Shown: in pieces, positions 1-9,061 of the stretch
Position numbering within the stretch: position 1 is the first letter of the stretch
Layout: each line of letters starts with the position of its first letter
From: Thermoanaerobaculales bacterium
GTDB lineage: Bacteria > Acidobacteriota > Thermoanaerobaculia > Thermoanaerobaculales > Sulfomarinibacteraceae
Assembly: GCA_025456145.1 (NCBI GenBank)
Contig: JALOLD010000016.1
Span: forward strand, 1 to 64,000
Length of the DNA stretch: 64,000 nucleotides
Reading direction: 5' to 3'
The notes under the pieces: generated by a model
What the model was told of the DNA's origin: nothing
The model's database searches: none
Seen by the model: only the letters and a program-made list of their open reading frames with translations
Program-made: the position numbers and the translations under genes

Positions 1-177
1 TACGCCGGCCAGATCGTCAAGTTCCGCTTCCGCCTCGGCTCGGACTCGTCGGTCAGCCGGGAGGGCTGGTACATCGACGACGTCAAGGTCCAGTCGTGCG
101 TGCCCAGTGAGCCTCCACTGTTCGCGGACGGCTTCGAAAGCGGCACCTCCACCGCCTGGAGCTCCGTGGTTCCCTGA
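1..177 (+). CDS. C-terminal end of a secreted protein with FADGFESG tag (5' partial)
   Basis: The reading frame is open from base 1 and stops at the TGA at 175-177, so only the last 58 residues are in the window. The visible part contains a beta-sandwich-like piece (EGWYIDDVKV), often seen at the end of jelly-roll or MAM-like domains, then the tag LFADGFESGTSTAWSSVVP at the extreme C terminus. The same tag type ends seven other proteins here. Export is inferred from the tag alone because the N terminus is missing. The function of the full protein cannot be judged. Confidence 0.75.
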   Translation, partial: YAGQIVKFRFRLGSDSSVSREGWYIDDVKVQSCVPSEPPLFADGFESGTSTAWSSVVP

Positions 178-200
178 GCCGGATTGCCCGACCGCCGGTT

Positions 201-220
201 GCGCGCCGCCGGCGGCGCGC
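201..220. terminator. 20-bp perfect GC palindrome between convergent genes
   Basis: A perfect palindrome (GCGCGCCGCC followed by its reverse complement) lies between two convergent stop codons, at 177 on the plus strand and 220 on the minus strand. It has no T-tract. A bidirectional hairpin terminator or mRNA-end stabiliser is the likeliest role. Confidence 0.45.
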
Positions 221-2925
221 TACCTCGCGGGCAGCGTCTCCTCGAGCGCTTCGAACCAGTCGGTGACCAGGGTGACGTGGCTCTGCGAGCCCTGACCCTC
301 GCCGCCGAGCAGGACGACGAAGCCCTCGCCCGAGGGCAGCGGGTCAAAGTCCGAGAAGATGCTGCCGGCGACCGCGATCCCGACCTGGTCGGAAGAGAAG
401 CCGCCCCGGGTCAGCATCTCCGGCCGGCCGGCGCGGAAGCTCCCGTCCACGGTCGACACCGTCGCCGCCATCAGGCCGTCCTGGCTGCGGAAGACGATCT
501 CGCTGCCGTCGCGCGACCAGGTCGGCCAGCTGCCGCCGCCGTCGGAGACCTGCCACTTGCCGCTCGCCGCCGGAAACGGTCGGACGTAGATCTCGGGGCG
601 GCCGGACTCGTCGGACATGTAGGCGACCCAGCGGCCGTCGGGGGAGATCGCCGGGAAACGCTCGAAGAACTGGGTGGCGAGAAAGACCTCGGGCTCGCCC
701 TCCCCATCGGCCGGGAGGACCCACAGGTCGAAGGTCTCGGCCTGGACCTCGCCGAGGATCCACTTGCCGTCGGGGCTCCACGAGGTCGCCCAGAAGTCGT
801 GGTCGATGACGGCCAGCCGGGTCGGCTCGCCCGAGCCGTCGGCGCGCTTGACATAGGGGTTCTCGCGGCCGTCCTGGTCCGAGGTGAAGGTCAGGAAGCG
901 GCCGTCGGGCGACCACACCTGGTCGCCGTCATAGCCCTCGTTGAAGGTCAGCCGGGTCGCCACCTCGCGCTCGAGGTCATAGACCCAGACGTCCCAGTTG
1001 CCGTCACGGAGCACGGTCATCGCCAAGCGCTTGCCGTCGGGCGAGAGCTTCGGGCAGGCATAGGTGCCCGGCTCCTCCCACAGCGGCGACACAACACCCT
1101 GCCGGTCCATCCTGAGCACCGGGTACTCGGGCACGCCGATCACCCCGCTGACATAGGCCAGCATCCCGGTTTCCGAGAAGCTGATCTGCGAGCCGCCGTT
1201 GCCGCTGTTGGTCGTCACTCCCTGAACGATCGGCGCCGGCGACCCGGTCGCCTCCATCCGGTCGATGTCGAAGGGCATCGCGAAGAGCGTGTTCTCGCGG
1301 ACGTAGACGAGGTGGCCCGACGGCACCCAGCGGCCGTAGGCGCCGCCCCGGTGGAGCACCTTACGCGCCCCGGTCTCGAGATCGACCGCCTCGATCACCG
1401 CCTCGTCGGCGACCGACGACCCCTCCTCGAAGACGGTGAAGATGACCTGGCCGCCGGGCACGACCTGGGGCCAGTAGTGGGCGGCCTCCTCGGTGTCGGC
1501 GTCGAGGGTGGTCAGCGGGACCGGCTCGCCGCCCGCGGCCGAGACCGTGAACAGCCCGCCGTTGCGGGTCGGCGCGACGACGATCGTGTTGTCGGGCCCC
1601 CAGCTCGCGCCGCGTGACCGGTTGACCTTGCACAGGGCGATCGGCGTGCCGCCGGTGATCGGCACCTTCTTGAGCTCGGTCGGGGTCACGAAACCGACCC
1701 ACTGGCCGTCGGGCGAGAAGAACGGGTGGTAGGGCTCGGTCTGCGAGTTGCCGATGACCAGCGGCGTCCCCTCGAGCTGGTCGAGCGAGCGGACCGCCAT
1801 CATCCTCCCGGCCTCGCCGTCGACGGCATAGACGATCTTGCGACCGTCGGGCGACAGCTCGACGGCGGCGCCGAGGTTGACGAAGAGCGGGTCGTCGGAG
1901 ATCTTGACCTCGAGGCGCATCGCCGGCTCGCCGTCGTCCCCGCGGTCGAGCACGGCCACCGAGACGAGGGCGATCAGCAGGGCGCTGGCGACGGCCCAGG
2001 GCAGCCAGCGGAGCGCGCCCGAGGCCGCCGGAACGGAGTCGGTGTCGGCCTCGGCGGCCTCGGGGTCGGCGAGGAACCGTTCGATCGCGATCCGCGCCTC
2101 GCCGATCGCCTGCAGCCGCTGCGCGGCCTCCTTCTCGAGGCAGCGCTCGAGGAGCCGGCGGATCGCCGGCGGGGTGCCGGCCGGCAGCTGGTCCCACTCG
2201 GGCTCGCGCGCGAGCACCCCGGCGAGGGTGTCGGAGACGGTGCGGCCGGCGTAGACCCGGCGGCCGGTCAGCATCTCCATCAGGACGATGCCGAAGGCCC
2301 AGACGTCGGCCCGGCGGTCAGCCCGCTCGCCACGCGCCTGCTCGGGGCTCATGTAGGCGGCGGTGCCGAGCAGCATCCCGGCGCCGGTCATCCCGGCGCT
2401 CAGGGTCGGCGACAGCGACACGCTGCGCGAGCCCGACTGCGAGGCGTCGGCCGACTCGAGGGCCCGGGCGAGCCCGAAGTCGAGGATCGTCACCCGGCCG
2501 CTCGAGTCGACCGTGACGTTGGCCGGCTTGAGATCGCGGTGGACGATCCCCTTGTCGTGGGCCGCCTCGAGGCCCTCGGCGATCTGGAGGGCGATCCTCA
2601 GCGCCGCCTCGGCCTCGATCGGACCCCGGTCGATCCTCTCGGCGAGGGTCTCACCCTCGGCGAGCTGCATGACGAGCAGCCGCCGGCCGTCGACGTTCTC
2701 CAGCCCGTAAATCCCGGCGATCCGCGGGTGGTTGAAGGCGGCGAGGACCCGCGCTTCGCGCTCGAAGCGGGCGAGCCGCTCGGCGTCGGCGGTGAAGGCC
2801 TCGGGGAGGACCTTGATGGCGACCTCGCGGCCGAGGTTCTCGTCGCGCGCCCGCCAGACCTCGCCCATGCCGCCCTCACCGAGCTTGTCGAGAACCGTGT
2901 AGCTCGCGAGCCTCTCGCCGATCAT
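220..2925 (-). CDS. Ser/Thr protein kinase with C-terminal TolB-like (PD40) propeller
   Basis: This 901-residue protein is a predicted inner-membrane receptor-like kinase. The kinase domain spans about residues 8-280, with glycine-rich loop LGEGGMGEVW, ATP-binding Lys38, HRDLKPAN with catalytic Asp131 and DFG Asp149. A single membrane helix lies at about 307-326. The extracytoplasmic half holds repeated SPDGR/SPDGQ-type PD40 blades, a sensor or protein-binding propeller in this family. The start at 2925 is chosen because GGAGG sits 6 bases upstream; an in-frame start at 3048 would add 41 residues that do not look like kinase sequence. It is divergent from the FG-GAP gene at 3109. The ligand and targets are unknown. 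Confidence 0.92.
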   Translation of the reverse strand: MIGERLASYTVLDKLGEGGMGEVWRARDENLGREVAIKVLPEAFTADAERLARFEREARVLAAFNHPRIAGIYGLENVDGRRLLVMQLAEGETLAERIDRGPIEAEAALRIALQIAEGLEAAHDKGIVHRDLKPANVTVDSSGRVTILDFGLARALESADASQSGSRSVSLSPTLSAGMTGAGMLLGTAAYMSPEQARGERADRRADVWAFGIVLMEMLTGRRVYAGRTVSDTLAGVLAREPEWDQLPAGTPPAIRRLLERCLEKEAAQRLQAIGEARIAIERFLADPEAAEADTDSVPAASGALRWLPWAVASALLIALVSVAVLDRGDDGEPAMRLEVKISDDPLFVNLGAAVELSPDGRKIVYAVDGEAGRMMAVRSLDQLEGTPLVIGNSQTEPYHPFFSPDGQWVGFVTPTELKKVPITGGTPIALCKVNRSRGASWGPDNTIVVAPTRNGGLFTVSAAGGEPVPLTTLDADTEEAAHYWPQVVPGGQVIFTVFEEGSSVADEAVIEAVDLETGARKVLHRGGAYGRWVPSGHLVYVRENTLFAMPFDIDRMEATGSPAPIVQGVTTNSGNGGSQISFSETGMLAYVSGVIGVPEYPVLRMDRQGVVSPLWEEPGTYACPKLSPDGKRLAMTVLRDGNWDVWVYDLEREVATRLTFNEGYDGDQVWSPDGRFLTFTSDQDGRENPYVKRADGSGEPTRLAVIDHDFWATSWSPDGKWILGEVQAETFDLWVLPADGEGEPEVFLATQFFERFPAISPDGRWVAYMSDESGRPEIYVRPFPAASGKWQVSDGGGSWPTWSRDGSEIVFRSQDGLMAATVSTVDGSFRAGRPEMLTRGGFSSDQVGIAVAGSIFSDFDPLPSGEGFVVLLGGEGQGSQSHVTLVTDWFEALEETLPAR

Positions 2926-3108
2926 CCCCAGCCTCCATCCCGCTCCCCGAAGAGCCGCCGGCCGTCGGGCTACCCGCTTCACGGGTCCACCCTCTCGGCT
3001 GTCCGGGAAATGTACGGTCATTCTAGCATTCTCGAGATGTGTTCTCAATATTATGACGAGGCTCGTCCTGTGCTACCTTCGGGGCGGATCGAGCGCGGGA
3101 GGTGGCCC

Positions 3109-4419
3109 GTGACACGGACCTTGATTTCCTGTGCAGCGCTGAGCCTGGCCCTCTCGGCGGGATCCGCCGCTGCGGTAGCGCCGGTCGAGGTCTCGGAGGA
3201 CGGACTGCAGCGGGTCAGCCTGACCGCCGGCGAGGCGCCCTCGGCCTGGCGTCGGACCGCCGACGTACCCTACCCGCTGGTTGCCGACTGGACCAACGCG
3301 CTGCGGGTCCAGGTCGGCGGGCTGGCGGTCGCCGATGTCGATGGCGACGGCGACAACGACCTGGTGGTCGGCTGCTACAGCTCGCAGTCCTACCCGCCCT
3401 ACGACGACTGGGAGAACCTGATCTACCTCAACACCGGCAGCGGGCTCGAGGCGACGCCGTCCTGGGTGTCGGCGGACGAGCGCTCGACCGGCGACATCCA
3501 GGTCGCGCTGATCAACGACGACGCCTTCCCCGACGTCTTCGCCGCCAACGGCGGGTTCGAGATGGCGCCGTCGGTGATCTACTTCGGTTCGGCGAGCGGG
3601 CCGAGCCCGACCCCGGGTTGGTTCGCGACCGATGTCTCGTGGACCAACTATGCGATGCCCTTCGATCTCGACCACGACGGCGACATCGACGTCGCCACCG
3701 CCAACCAGGGCAACTCGCCGACCGATCCCTACCGGCCGATGATGCTCTACCTCAACAGCGCCGGCTCGCTCTCACCCTCCCCGAGCTGGCAGTCGGCCGA
3801 GACCTCGATCCAGAACTTCCTGTCCTTCGGCGATCTCGACGGCGACGGCTGGGAGGACCTCGCGGTGTCGAAGTGGGCGAACTTCGCGAGCGGCGTCTAC
3901 CGAAACGACGGGGGCGCCCTCGAGACCGCGCCGATCTGGACCACCGGCACCACCGATACCGACAAGGGGGTCGGCTGGGCCGATGTCGACGGCGACCTCG
4001 ACCCCGACCTGGCCCTCGGTCACGACCCGACCCAGCTGTGGACCAACACCGCGGGCGCCATGGCGGTGACCTGGAGCTCGGCGGCGACCTACCACGGCCA
4101 CTCGGACCTGCGCTGGCACGATGTCGACCTCGACGGCGACCCCGATCTCGCCGAGGTCCACTTCTCCAACGGTCAGGCGCACATCTACCTCAACCGCGAC
4201 GGTGTGCTCGACGCCGCGCCCTCCTGGACCTTCGACTCGCCCCACGTCGGCACCGCGATCGCCTTCGGCGATATCAACGGCGACGACCTGCCCGATCTCG
4301 TGGTCGGCAACTCGGGCGACACCTCGCTGTGGGTCTTCTACAACACCCTCGAGCCGTCGCTCTTCGCCGACGACTTCGAGACGGGCAACACCGGGGCCTG
4401 GTCGCTGACCGAGCCGTGA
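3109..4419 (+). CDS. Secreted FG-GAP/VCBS repeat protein with C-terminal tag
   Basis: This 436-residue protein starts at a GTG preceded by GGGAGG with a 6-base gap. A classical signal peptide ending near SAGSAAA follows. The body has about seven calcium-binding blades of the form DVDGDGDNDLVVG, DLDHDGDIDVATAN, DLDGDGWEDLAV and DINGDDLPDLVVG, expected to fold as an integrin-like beta-propeller. The C terminus is LFADDFETGNTGAWSLTEP, one of the tag copies in the window. A much longer open frame extends upstream across the antisense of the kinase gene, but the signal peptide and ribosome binding site fix the start here. Known relatives are extracellular or surface-bound; the partner is unknown. 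Confidence 0.9.
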   Translation: MTRTLISCAALSLALSAGSAAAVAPVEVSEDGLQRVSLTAGEAPSAWRRTADVPYPLVADWTNALRVQVGGLAVADVDGDGDNDLVVGCYSSQSYPPYDDWENLIYLNTGSGLEATPSWVSADERSTGDIQVALINDDAFPDVFAANGGFEMAPSVIYFGSASGPSPTPGWFATDVSWTNYAMPFDLDHDGDIDVATANQGNSPTDPYRPMMLYLNSAGSLSPSPSWQSAETSIQNFLSFGDLDGDGWEDLAVSKWANFASGVYRNDGGALETAPIWTTGTTDTDKGVGWADVDGDLDPDLALGHDPTQLWTNTAGAMAVTWSSAATYHGHSDLRWHDVDLDGDPDLAEVHFSNGQAHIYLNRDGVLDAAPSWTFDSPHVGTAIAFGDINGDDLPDLVVGNSGDTSLWVFYNTLEPSLFADDFETGNTGAWSLTEP

Positions 4420-4583
4420 CCGGCTGCCGAGAAACCGACAAGGGCCTTCGCGCCGCCCGAGCGGGAGGGAACGGGGCGGAGGCCGGGGTCGCCGACCCGG
4501 TGCGCGTGGTACGCTCGATCGGAGCCGTTTTCGGCTCGTCTCGTGAACCGGAGATCCGCCGGTCCGCGTTGGAGGAGGGGAGC

Positions 4584-5381
4584 ATGGCATCCACCCTGAA
4601 GGCCGTCGCCCTCGCGTTCGGCCTCGCCGCCGCCACTGTCTCGGCCGGCGACCTTGCCGAGGTCCGAGAGAGCGGTGTGTTGACCGTCATCTCCTTTCCC
4701 CACCAGGAGAGCGAGTTCGTCCGCACCAACCTCGAGGCGGGGCCGACCCCCGAGCTCGGGCCCGCCAGCCGCTTCATCGGAATCGACGTCGACATCATGA
4801 GCGCCTTCGCCGCGCGGCTCGGTGTCGAGCTCCAGATCCGGCGGGTCAGCGAGCCGAGCTACGGCGCCCTGATCCCCGACCTGCTCGCGGGGCGCGGCGA
4901 TCTCATCGCGAGCTCGCTGACGATCACCGAGGAGCGGTCGAAGAAGGTCGCCTTCTCGGTTCCCTACTTCACCGCCTACAAGGTCGTGGTCGTCCGGGAC
5001 GACTCGTCGATCGACGGCCTCGACGATCTCGCCGGCAGGCGCGGCGTGGTGATCGAGGGCTCGAGCCACCACGAGCAGCTGCTCGGCCTCGGGGTACCGG
5101 CCGACGGCATCGGCTTCGTCAACTTCACCCTCGAGTGCTTCTCGGCGGTGCTCGATGGCGAGGCCGACTACACCGTGGTCGACTCGGTGGCCGCGGCGCC
5201 CGAACTCAGGGCCGAGCCGCGGCTCGAGATCGCCTTCCGCCTCCCCGGCGAGGACCACTACGCCGTCGCGGTGCCCAAGGAGAGCACCGAGCTGCTCGCC
5301 GAGCTCGATGCGTTCCTCGGTGAGCTCGTTTCGAGCGGCCGGCTCGCCGAGATCATCGAGCGGCACCACGTCGCGAGATAG
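4584..5381 (+). CDS. Periplasmic solute-binding protein, amino-acid ABC type (SBP family 3)
   Basis: A 265-residue protein starts behind GGAGGAGGGG. It has a signal peptide (cleavage near TVSAG) and the family-3 fold signature: GVLTV at the mature N terminus, FIGIDVDIMSAFAARLGV, then the hinge region LIASSLTITEERSKKVAFSVPYF cut into its two typical halves. Family members capture polar amino acids or related small ligands and deliver them to an ABC permease. No permease or ATPase gene is adjacent, so it could serve a distant transporter or act as an orphan sensor. It ends 89 bp before the convergent APH-like gene. Confidence 0.88.
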   Translation: MASTLKAVALAFGLAAATVSAGDLAEVRESGVLTVISFPHQESEFVRTNLEAGPTPELGPASRFIGIDVDIMSAFAARLGVELQIRRVSEPSYGALIPDLLAGRGDLIASSLTITEERSKKVAFSVPYFTAYKVVVVRDDSSIDGLDDLAGRRGVVIEGSSHHEQLLGLGVPADGIGFVNFTLECFSAVLDGEADYTVVDSVAAAPELRAEPRLEIAFRLPGEDHYAVAVPKESTELLAELDAFLGELVSSGRLAEIIERHHVAR

Positions 5382-5470
5382 GGCTCGGGCGCACGCCCGG
5401 CAACCCGGCGAGGCACGTCGCGTCGCCGCGATCGGACCCTCTCGGCGCTGCTCGTCGACGGTCGCGAGGT

Positions 5471-6541
5471 TCAGCCCGGGATCAACCGGCGGCAGCGGTG
5501 ATCGAGGTACCATACGAAGAACCAGAAGTGCCGGAAGGCCGGGTTCCGGGTCTCGCGGCGGTGGTAGCGCAGGTAGATCTGCTGGACGATGACCGCAAGG
5601 CGGAAGAGGCCGTAGACCTCGTAGAACTCCCAGCACGCCGGCCGGCTTCGCCCGGAGCGCTCGATGTAGGTCTCGACGAGCTCGCGCCGGGTCAGCATGC
5701 CCGGCAGGTGGGACGGCTGGCGGCGGGTCGACCGCGCGACCGGGTCGTCGGCGGCCTCGATCCAGTAGGCGAGGCTCGCGCCGAGGTCCATCAACGGGTC
5801 GCCGACCGTCGCCATCTCCCAGTCGAGCACCGCGAGGATGCGGGTCGGGTCGGCCGGGTCGAGGACCAGGTTGTCGAGCCGGAAGTCGCCGTGGATGACC
5901 CGGGCCGCCACGTCCTCGGGGGTGTGGGCGTCGAGCCAGCGGCGCACCCGGGCGAAGGTCGGGACGTTCCAGGTGCGGGCCTCGAGGTAGCGCGCCGTCC
6001 AGCCGTCGACCTGGCGCCGGGGGTAGCCGGGACCCCGGCCGAGGGTTTCGAGATCGGTCCCGGCCGGCTCGACCGCGTGCAGCGCGACCAGCGCGTCGAC
6101 GGCGTTGTCGCAGAGGCGGCGGGCGGCCGGCGGGTCGAGGTCGAGGCCCGGGGGCAGCCGGCGACGGAGGACGACCCCGGGAACCCGCCGCATGACGTAG
6201 AACTCGGCGCCGATCACCGCCGGGTCCTCGCAGTGGGCGAGGACCTCCGGGACGAGAGGGTAGAGAGGGCGGAGCGCGGCCTGGATGCGGTGCTCGCGGC
6301 CCATGTCGTGCGCCGACCTCGCCTTGGTGCCGGCGGGTGGACGGCGCAGGACGAGGTCGTGCTCCGGGTACTCGAGGCGATACGTCCAGTTCGAGGCGCC
6401 GCCCGAGTACTGGGTGACCCTCGGCTCGCCGCTCAGGCCGGGGAGCCTCGTCCGGAGCCAGGCCGTCACCGCGGCGGCGTCGAGCTCCTCGCCCGCGCGG
6501 ACCGGCCCGGCGCCGGTGAGCGCGTCGCGCTCTCCGGTCAC
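5471..6541 (-). CDS. APH-fold phosphotransferase of the acyl-CoA dehydrogenase-linked type
   Basis: A 356-residue aminoglycoside-phosphotransferase/choline-kinase fold protein. Its N-terminal lobe carries QYSGGASNWTY and DLVLRRPP; the catalytic loop is VIHGDFRLDNLVLD and the metal-binding segment is AVLDWEMATVGDPLMDL. The GTG start overlaps the stop of the upstream acyl-CoA dehydrogenase gene by four bases (GTGA), so the two are translationally coupled. In animal ACAD10/ACAD11 the equivalent domains are fused and phosphorylate 4-hydroxy acids before dehydration. The same role in hydroxy-acyl catabolism is inferred here and is more likely than antibiotic resistance. Confidence 0.88.
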   Translation of the reverse strand: MTGERDALTGAGPVRAGEELDAAAVTAWLRTRLPGLSGEPRVTQYSGGASNWTYRLEYPEHDLVLRRPPAGTKARSAHDMGREHRIQAALRPLYPLVPEVLAHCEDPAVIGAEFYVMRRVPGVVLRRRLPPGLDLDPPAARRLCDNAVDALVALHAVEPAGTDLETLGRGPGYPRRQVDGWTARYLEARTWNVPTFARVRRWLDAHTPEDVAARVIHGDFRLDNLVLDPADPTRILAVLDWEMATVGDPLMDLGASLAYWIEAADDPVARSTRRQPSHLPGMLTRRELVETYIERSGRSRPACWEFYEVYGLFRLAVIVQQIYLRYHRRETRNPAFRHFWFFVWYLDHRCRRLIPG

Positions 6542-7746
6542 GACCCCGGCTCGAGGCCGTAGCCGCGCAGGATCCGCCGCGCGACGACCTGCTTGTGGAC
6601 CTCGTCGGCGCCGTCGTAGATCCGGGCGGCCCGCTCGTGCGCCCACCACATCGCGAGGGGCGTGTCGTCGGTCATCCCGAGGCCGCCCAGGGTCTGGACC
6701 GCCCGGTCGAGCACCCGCTGCAGCGTCCCGGCGACCGAGAACTTGATCAGCGAGATCGCGTCGCGGGCGGCGTGGACGCCCTCGTTCTCGATCCGCCACC
6801 CGGCATGGAGGACGAGCAGCCGGGCGGCGTCGATCTCGGCCCGGCTCTCGGCGACCCACTCCTGGATCGTCTGCTTGGTCCCGAGCGGCCGGCCCGGCGC
6901 GAGCTCACGGCTCGCGGCGTGGCGGCACATGATGTCGAAGGCGCGCTCGGCGACCCCGATCCAGCGCATGCAGTGGTGGATCCGTCCCGGGCCGAGCCGG
7001 CTCTGGGCTAGGGCGAAGCCCATGCCCTCGCCGCCGAGCAGGTTGGCCCCTGGCACCCGGGCGCCGTGGTAGGCGACCTCGCCATGGCTCGCCCAGTCGC
7101 CGCCGCGGTGCCCCATCACCGACAGGTTGCCGACCAGCTCGTAGCCCTCGGTGGCGGTCGGCACGATGAGCATGCTGGCGCGGCGGTAGCGGTCGGCGTG
7201 GTCGGCGTCGGTCACCGCCATGCAGATCGCGAAGGCCGCGCCGTCGGCGCCGGTGGCGAACCACTTGTGGCCGCGGATCACCCAGTCGCCGCCGTCGCGG
7301 ACCGCGGTGGTGCCGAGCCAGGCCGGGTTCGACCCCGGGTACTCGGGCTCGGTCATGGTGAAGCAGCTGCGGATCTCGCCGCGGACCAGCGGGACGAGCC
7401 AGCGCTCCTGCTGCTCGGGCGTGCCGAACTCGATCAGCAGCTCCATGTTGCCGACGTCGGGCGCCTGGCAGTTGAAGACATAGTGGCCGAGGGGGCTCCG
7501 GCCGAGCTCCTCGGAGAGGTGGGCGAACTCGGTCAGGGCGAGCCCGCCGCCGCCGAACCGCTCCGGGACGTGGGCCGCCCACAGACCGGTCTGGCGCGCC
7601 CGCTCCCGCCGCCTCGCGAGCTCGGGCAGCAACGAGACGAACCCGTCGGCGAGGAGCGCCGGCTCGAGCGGATCGAGCTCGCGCTCGACGAAGGAGCGCG
7701 CGACCCCGATGATCGACTCGGTCCTGGCCGACAACGAGAAGTCCAT
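6538..7746 (-). CDS. Acyl-CoA dehydrogenase (ACAD11-like)
   Basis: A 402-residue flavoenzyme catalysing alpha,beta-dehydrogenation of an acyl-CoA with electrons passed to ETF. It shows the family pattern: N-terminal helical domain, the FTMTEPEYPGSN flavin/substrate segment, IRGHKWFATGADGA, a middle beta domain, and a C-terminal helical domain with TLGGLGMTDDTPLAMWWAHE and RIYDGADEVHKQVVARRIL. Its partner is the APH-like kinase that overlaps its stop by four bases. The first 20 or so bases of the gene and its leader recur as a fragment at 13319-13375. Confidence 0.93.
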   Translation of the reverse strand: MDFSLSARTESIIGVARSFVERELDPLEPALLADGFVSLLPELARRRERARQTGLWAAHVPERFGGGGLALTEFAHLSEELGRSPLGHYVFNCQAPDVGNMELLIEFGTPEQQERWLVPLVRGEIRSCFTMTEPEYPGSNPAWLGTTAVRDGGDWVIRGHKWFATGADGAAFAICMAVTDADHADRYRRASMLIVPTATEGYELVGNLSVMGHRGGDWASHGEVAYHGARVPGANLLGGEGMGFALAQSRLGPGRIHHCMRWIGVAERAFDIMCRHAASRELAPGRPLGTKQTIQEWVAESRAEIDAARLLVLHAGWRIENEGVHAARDAISLIKFSVAGTLQRVLDRAVQTLGGLGMTDDTPLAMWWAHERAARIYDGADEVHKQVVARRILRGYGLEPGS

Positions 7747-7927
7747 GGCTGGTCCCCGGCGCGAATCTGGCCCGGATCATCCGTCAGGGCGAGGAGGAAC
7801 GCCGGACGATCCACTGTAAGATATTAGTGTTGAATCAATTACCCGACATTCCTCGGATCGTCATCCGATGGCTCAGTGTACCACGCTGCCAACCCGGGAG
7901 TCCTTCAGCTCGAAGCCGGTTGCGCGA

Positions 7928-7957
7928 GGTGCCAGGCTTTAGAACCTTAGAAAGTTG
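7928..7957 (+). repeat. 30-bp RAYT-associated repeat, copy A (left end)
   Basis: The repeat begins GGTGCCAGGCTTTAGAA and ends CCTTAGAAAGTTG. It contains the short direct repeat TTAGAA-CC-TTAGAA. Copy B (8967-8996) is its exact reverse complement across the transposase gene and copy C (10895-10924) is an exact direct copy. Confidence 0.95.
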
Positions 7958-7986
7958 GGGTAGGCTGCTGTCAGAAGGATTCGGCG

Positions 7987-8961
7987 ATGGCAAGACGACC
8001 GAGAGTGGTGATCGAGGGCGGTCTGTACCACGTGTACAACCGGGTATCGAGCGGAGAGCACGTCTTTGCAGATCCTGAAGAGTCGATAGAGTTCATCGAG
8101 ATCGTTCGGGACATCAAGAAACGAGACGGCTGGACGGTCGTGGCCTGGTGTGTGATGTCCAACCATTTCCATCTTGTCCTGCGAACCTCAACCGTCCCGT
8201 TGTGGCGCGGGATGCATGGGATCCAGAACCGATTCAGTCGCGGGTTCAACCGGCGGCACGGTCGAACGGGCAGCCTTTGGCAAGGGCGATACAAGACGAA
8301 GTACGTTGAGGATCAGGGGTACCTGGATCGGCTGGTCTTGTACGTTCATCTCAACCCGGTGAAGGGGGGTCTGGTGGACGACCCGGAGGAGTACCCATTC
8401 GCCGGCCACAGGGAGGTGAAGCGGCGGCTCAGATCTCCGTTGGTGGACGTTGAAGAGATGCTGCTGTGCTTCGGCGAGACCCAGAGGGCGGCACGGCATG
8501 GCTATTTGCAGGCGATGAGGATCGGTACCGACCCGGATGCTCCTGACCTGAAATCCACGTGGCACCCGTTTGGGAAAACGGAAGATCCACCGCTTCGGTT
8601 GAACGCGGATGCGATCCATGTCGATTTCCAGGGCCGAACGACCGATCTCGAGCGACCGGAACTGGAAGCGGAGGAGTTCATCCGCCGAGTTTGCGAGGTC
8701 GCGGCTTTCGATCCCGATCGGCTTGCCTCGAGGTCGAGAGACCGGGAAACCGCCGATGCCCGCAAAGTGGTCGCAACCCTCGGCGTGGAACGTTGGAGTC
8801 AACGGAGGACCGCTCTGGCTGCCGTATTGAACAAGAACCCGGATGTCGTGAGTTTCTGGGCGGGGGAAGGGGCGCGACGACGACAGGAAGACCCGGACTA
8901 CGCGGCGATGCTCGACGATCTCGATGGACGCCTCTCGGCATCCCTCACCCCCAAGGGTTGA
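7987..8961 (+). CDS. REP-associated tyrosine transposase (RAYT, Y1/HUH family)
   Basis: A 324-residue protein with the Y1-transposase fold. The HUH metal motif is His60-Phe-His62 in VMSNHFHLVLR, and the nucleophile is predicted to be Tyr119 in RLVLYVHLNPVKGGLV. The segment RNFSRG-like NRFSRGFNRRHGRTG followed by SLWQGRYK is also typical. The C-terminal third (about 150-324) is long for the family and basic, perhaps a DNA-recognition addition. The gene is framed by inverted copies of a 30-bp repeat. GC is lower than in flanking housekeeping genes, consistent with transfer. Confidence 0.92.
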   Translation: MARRPRVVIEGGLYHVYNRVSSGEHVFADPEESIEFIEIVRDIKKRDGWTVVAWCVMSNHFHLVLRTSTVPLWRGMHGIQNRFSRGFNRRHGRTGSLWQGRYKTKYVEDQGYLDRLVLYVHLNPVKGGLVDDPEEYPFAGHREVKRRLRSPLVDVEEMLLCFGETQRAARHGYLQAMRIGTDPDAPDLKSTWHPFGKTEDPPLRLNADAIHVDFQGRTTDLERPELEAEEFIRRVCEVAAFDPDRLASRSRDRETADARKVVATLGVERWSQRRTALAAVLNKNPDVVSFWAGEGARRRQEDPDYAAMLDDLDGRLSASLTPKG

Positions 8962-8966
8962 ACGTG

Positions 8967-8996
8967 CAACTTTCTAAGGTTCTAAAGCCTGGCACC
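8967..8996 (-). repeat. 30-bp RAYT-associated repeat, copy B (right end, inverted)
   Basis: Exact reverse complement of copy A at 7928-7957. It begins CAACTTTCTAAGG and ends CCTGGCACC. An 11-bp extension of its outer edge (GGCACCAATAC, 8991-9001) is repeated in inverted form at 9101-9111. Confidence 0.95.
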
Positions 8997-9061
8997 AATA
9001 CGAAGACGAAATAGCGCTTCCAACCAATGTCGACGAATTCGTTGTTGGAAGCGGCGAAAAA

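Larger units (their letters stand above)
7928..8996 (+). mobile_element. RAYT transposase unit bounded by perfect 30-bp inverted repeats
   Basis: A 1069-bp unit consists of copy A, a 29-bp leader, the transposase gene and copy B, which starts 5 bp after the stop codon. RAYT enzymes act on single-stranded palindromic (REP) sequences at their flanks, so the ends are the likely substrate. Perfect identity of both 30-mers suggests recent activity or strong constraint. The right end abuts a reading frame that seems to have lost its 5' part. Confidence 0.8.

Noticed and set aside
184-1617. A 477-codon plus-strand open frame opposite the first kinase gene
   Set aside because: It is antisense to strong kinase/PD40 coding sequence, has no ribosome binding site, and its composition (arginine, glycine and valine rich) is typical of GC-driven shadow frames.
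1726-3108. Long upstream extension of the FG-GAP protein frame
   Set aside because: The stretch is antisense to the kinase gene, and a signal peptide with a good ribosome binding site fixes the start at 3109.
5471-6541. Aminoglycoside resistance gene
   Set aside because: The APH fold is shared, but the four-base overlap with an acyl-CoA dehydrogenase gene and the ACAD10/11-like motifs point to a catabolic kinase.
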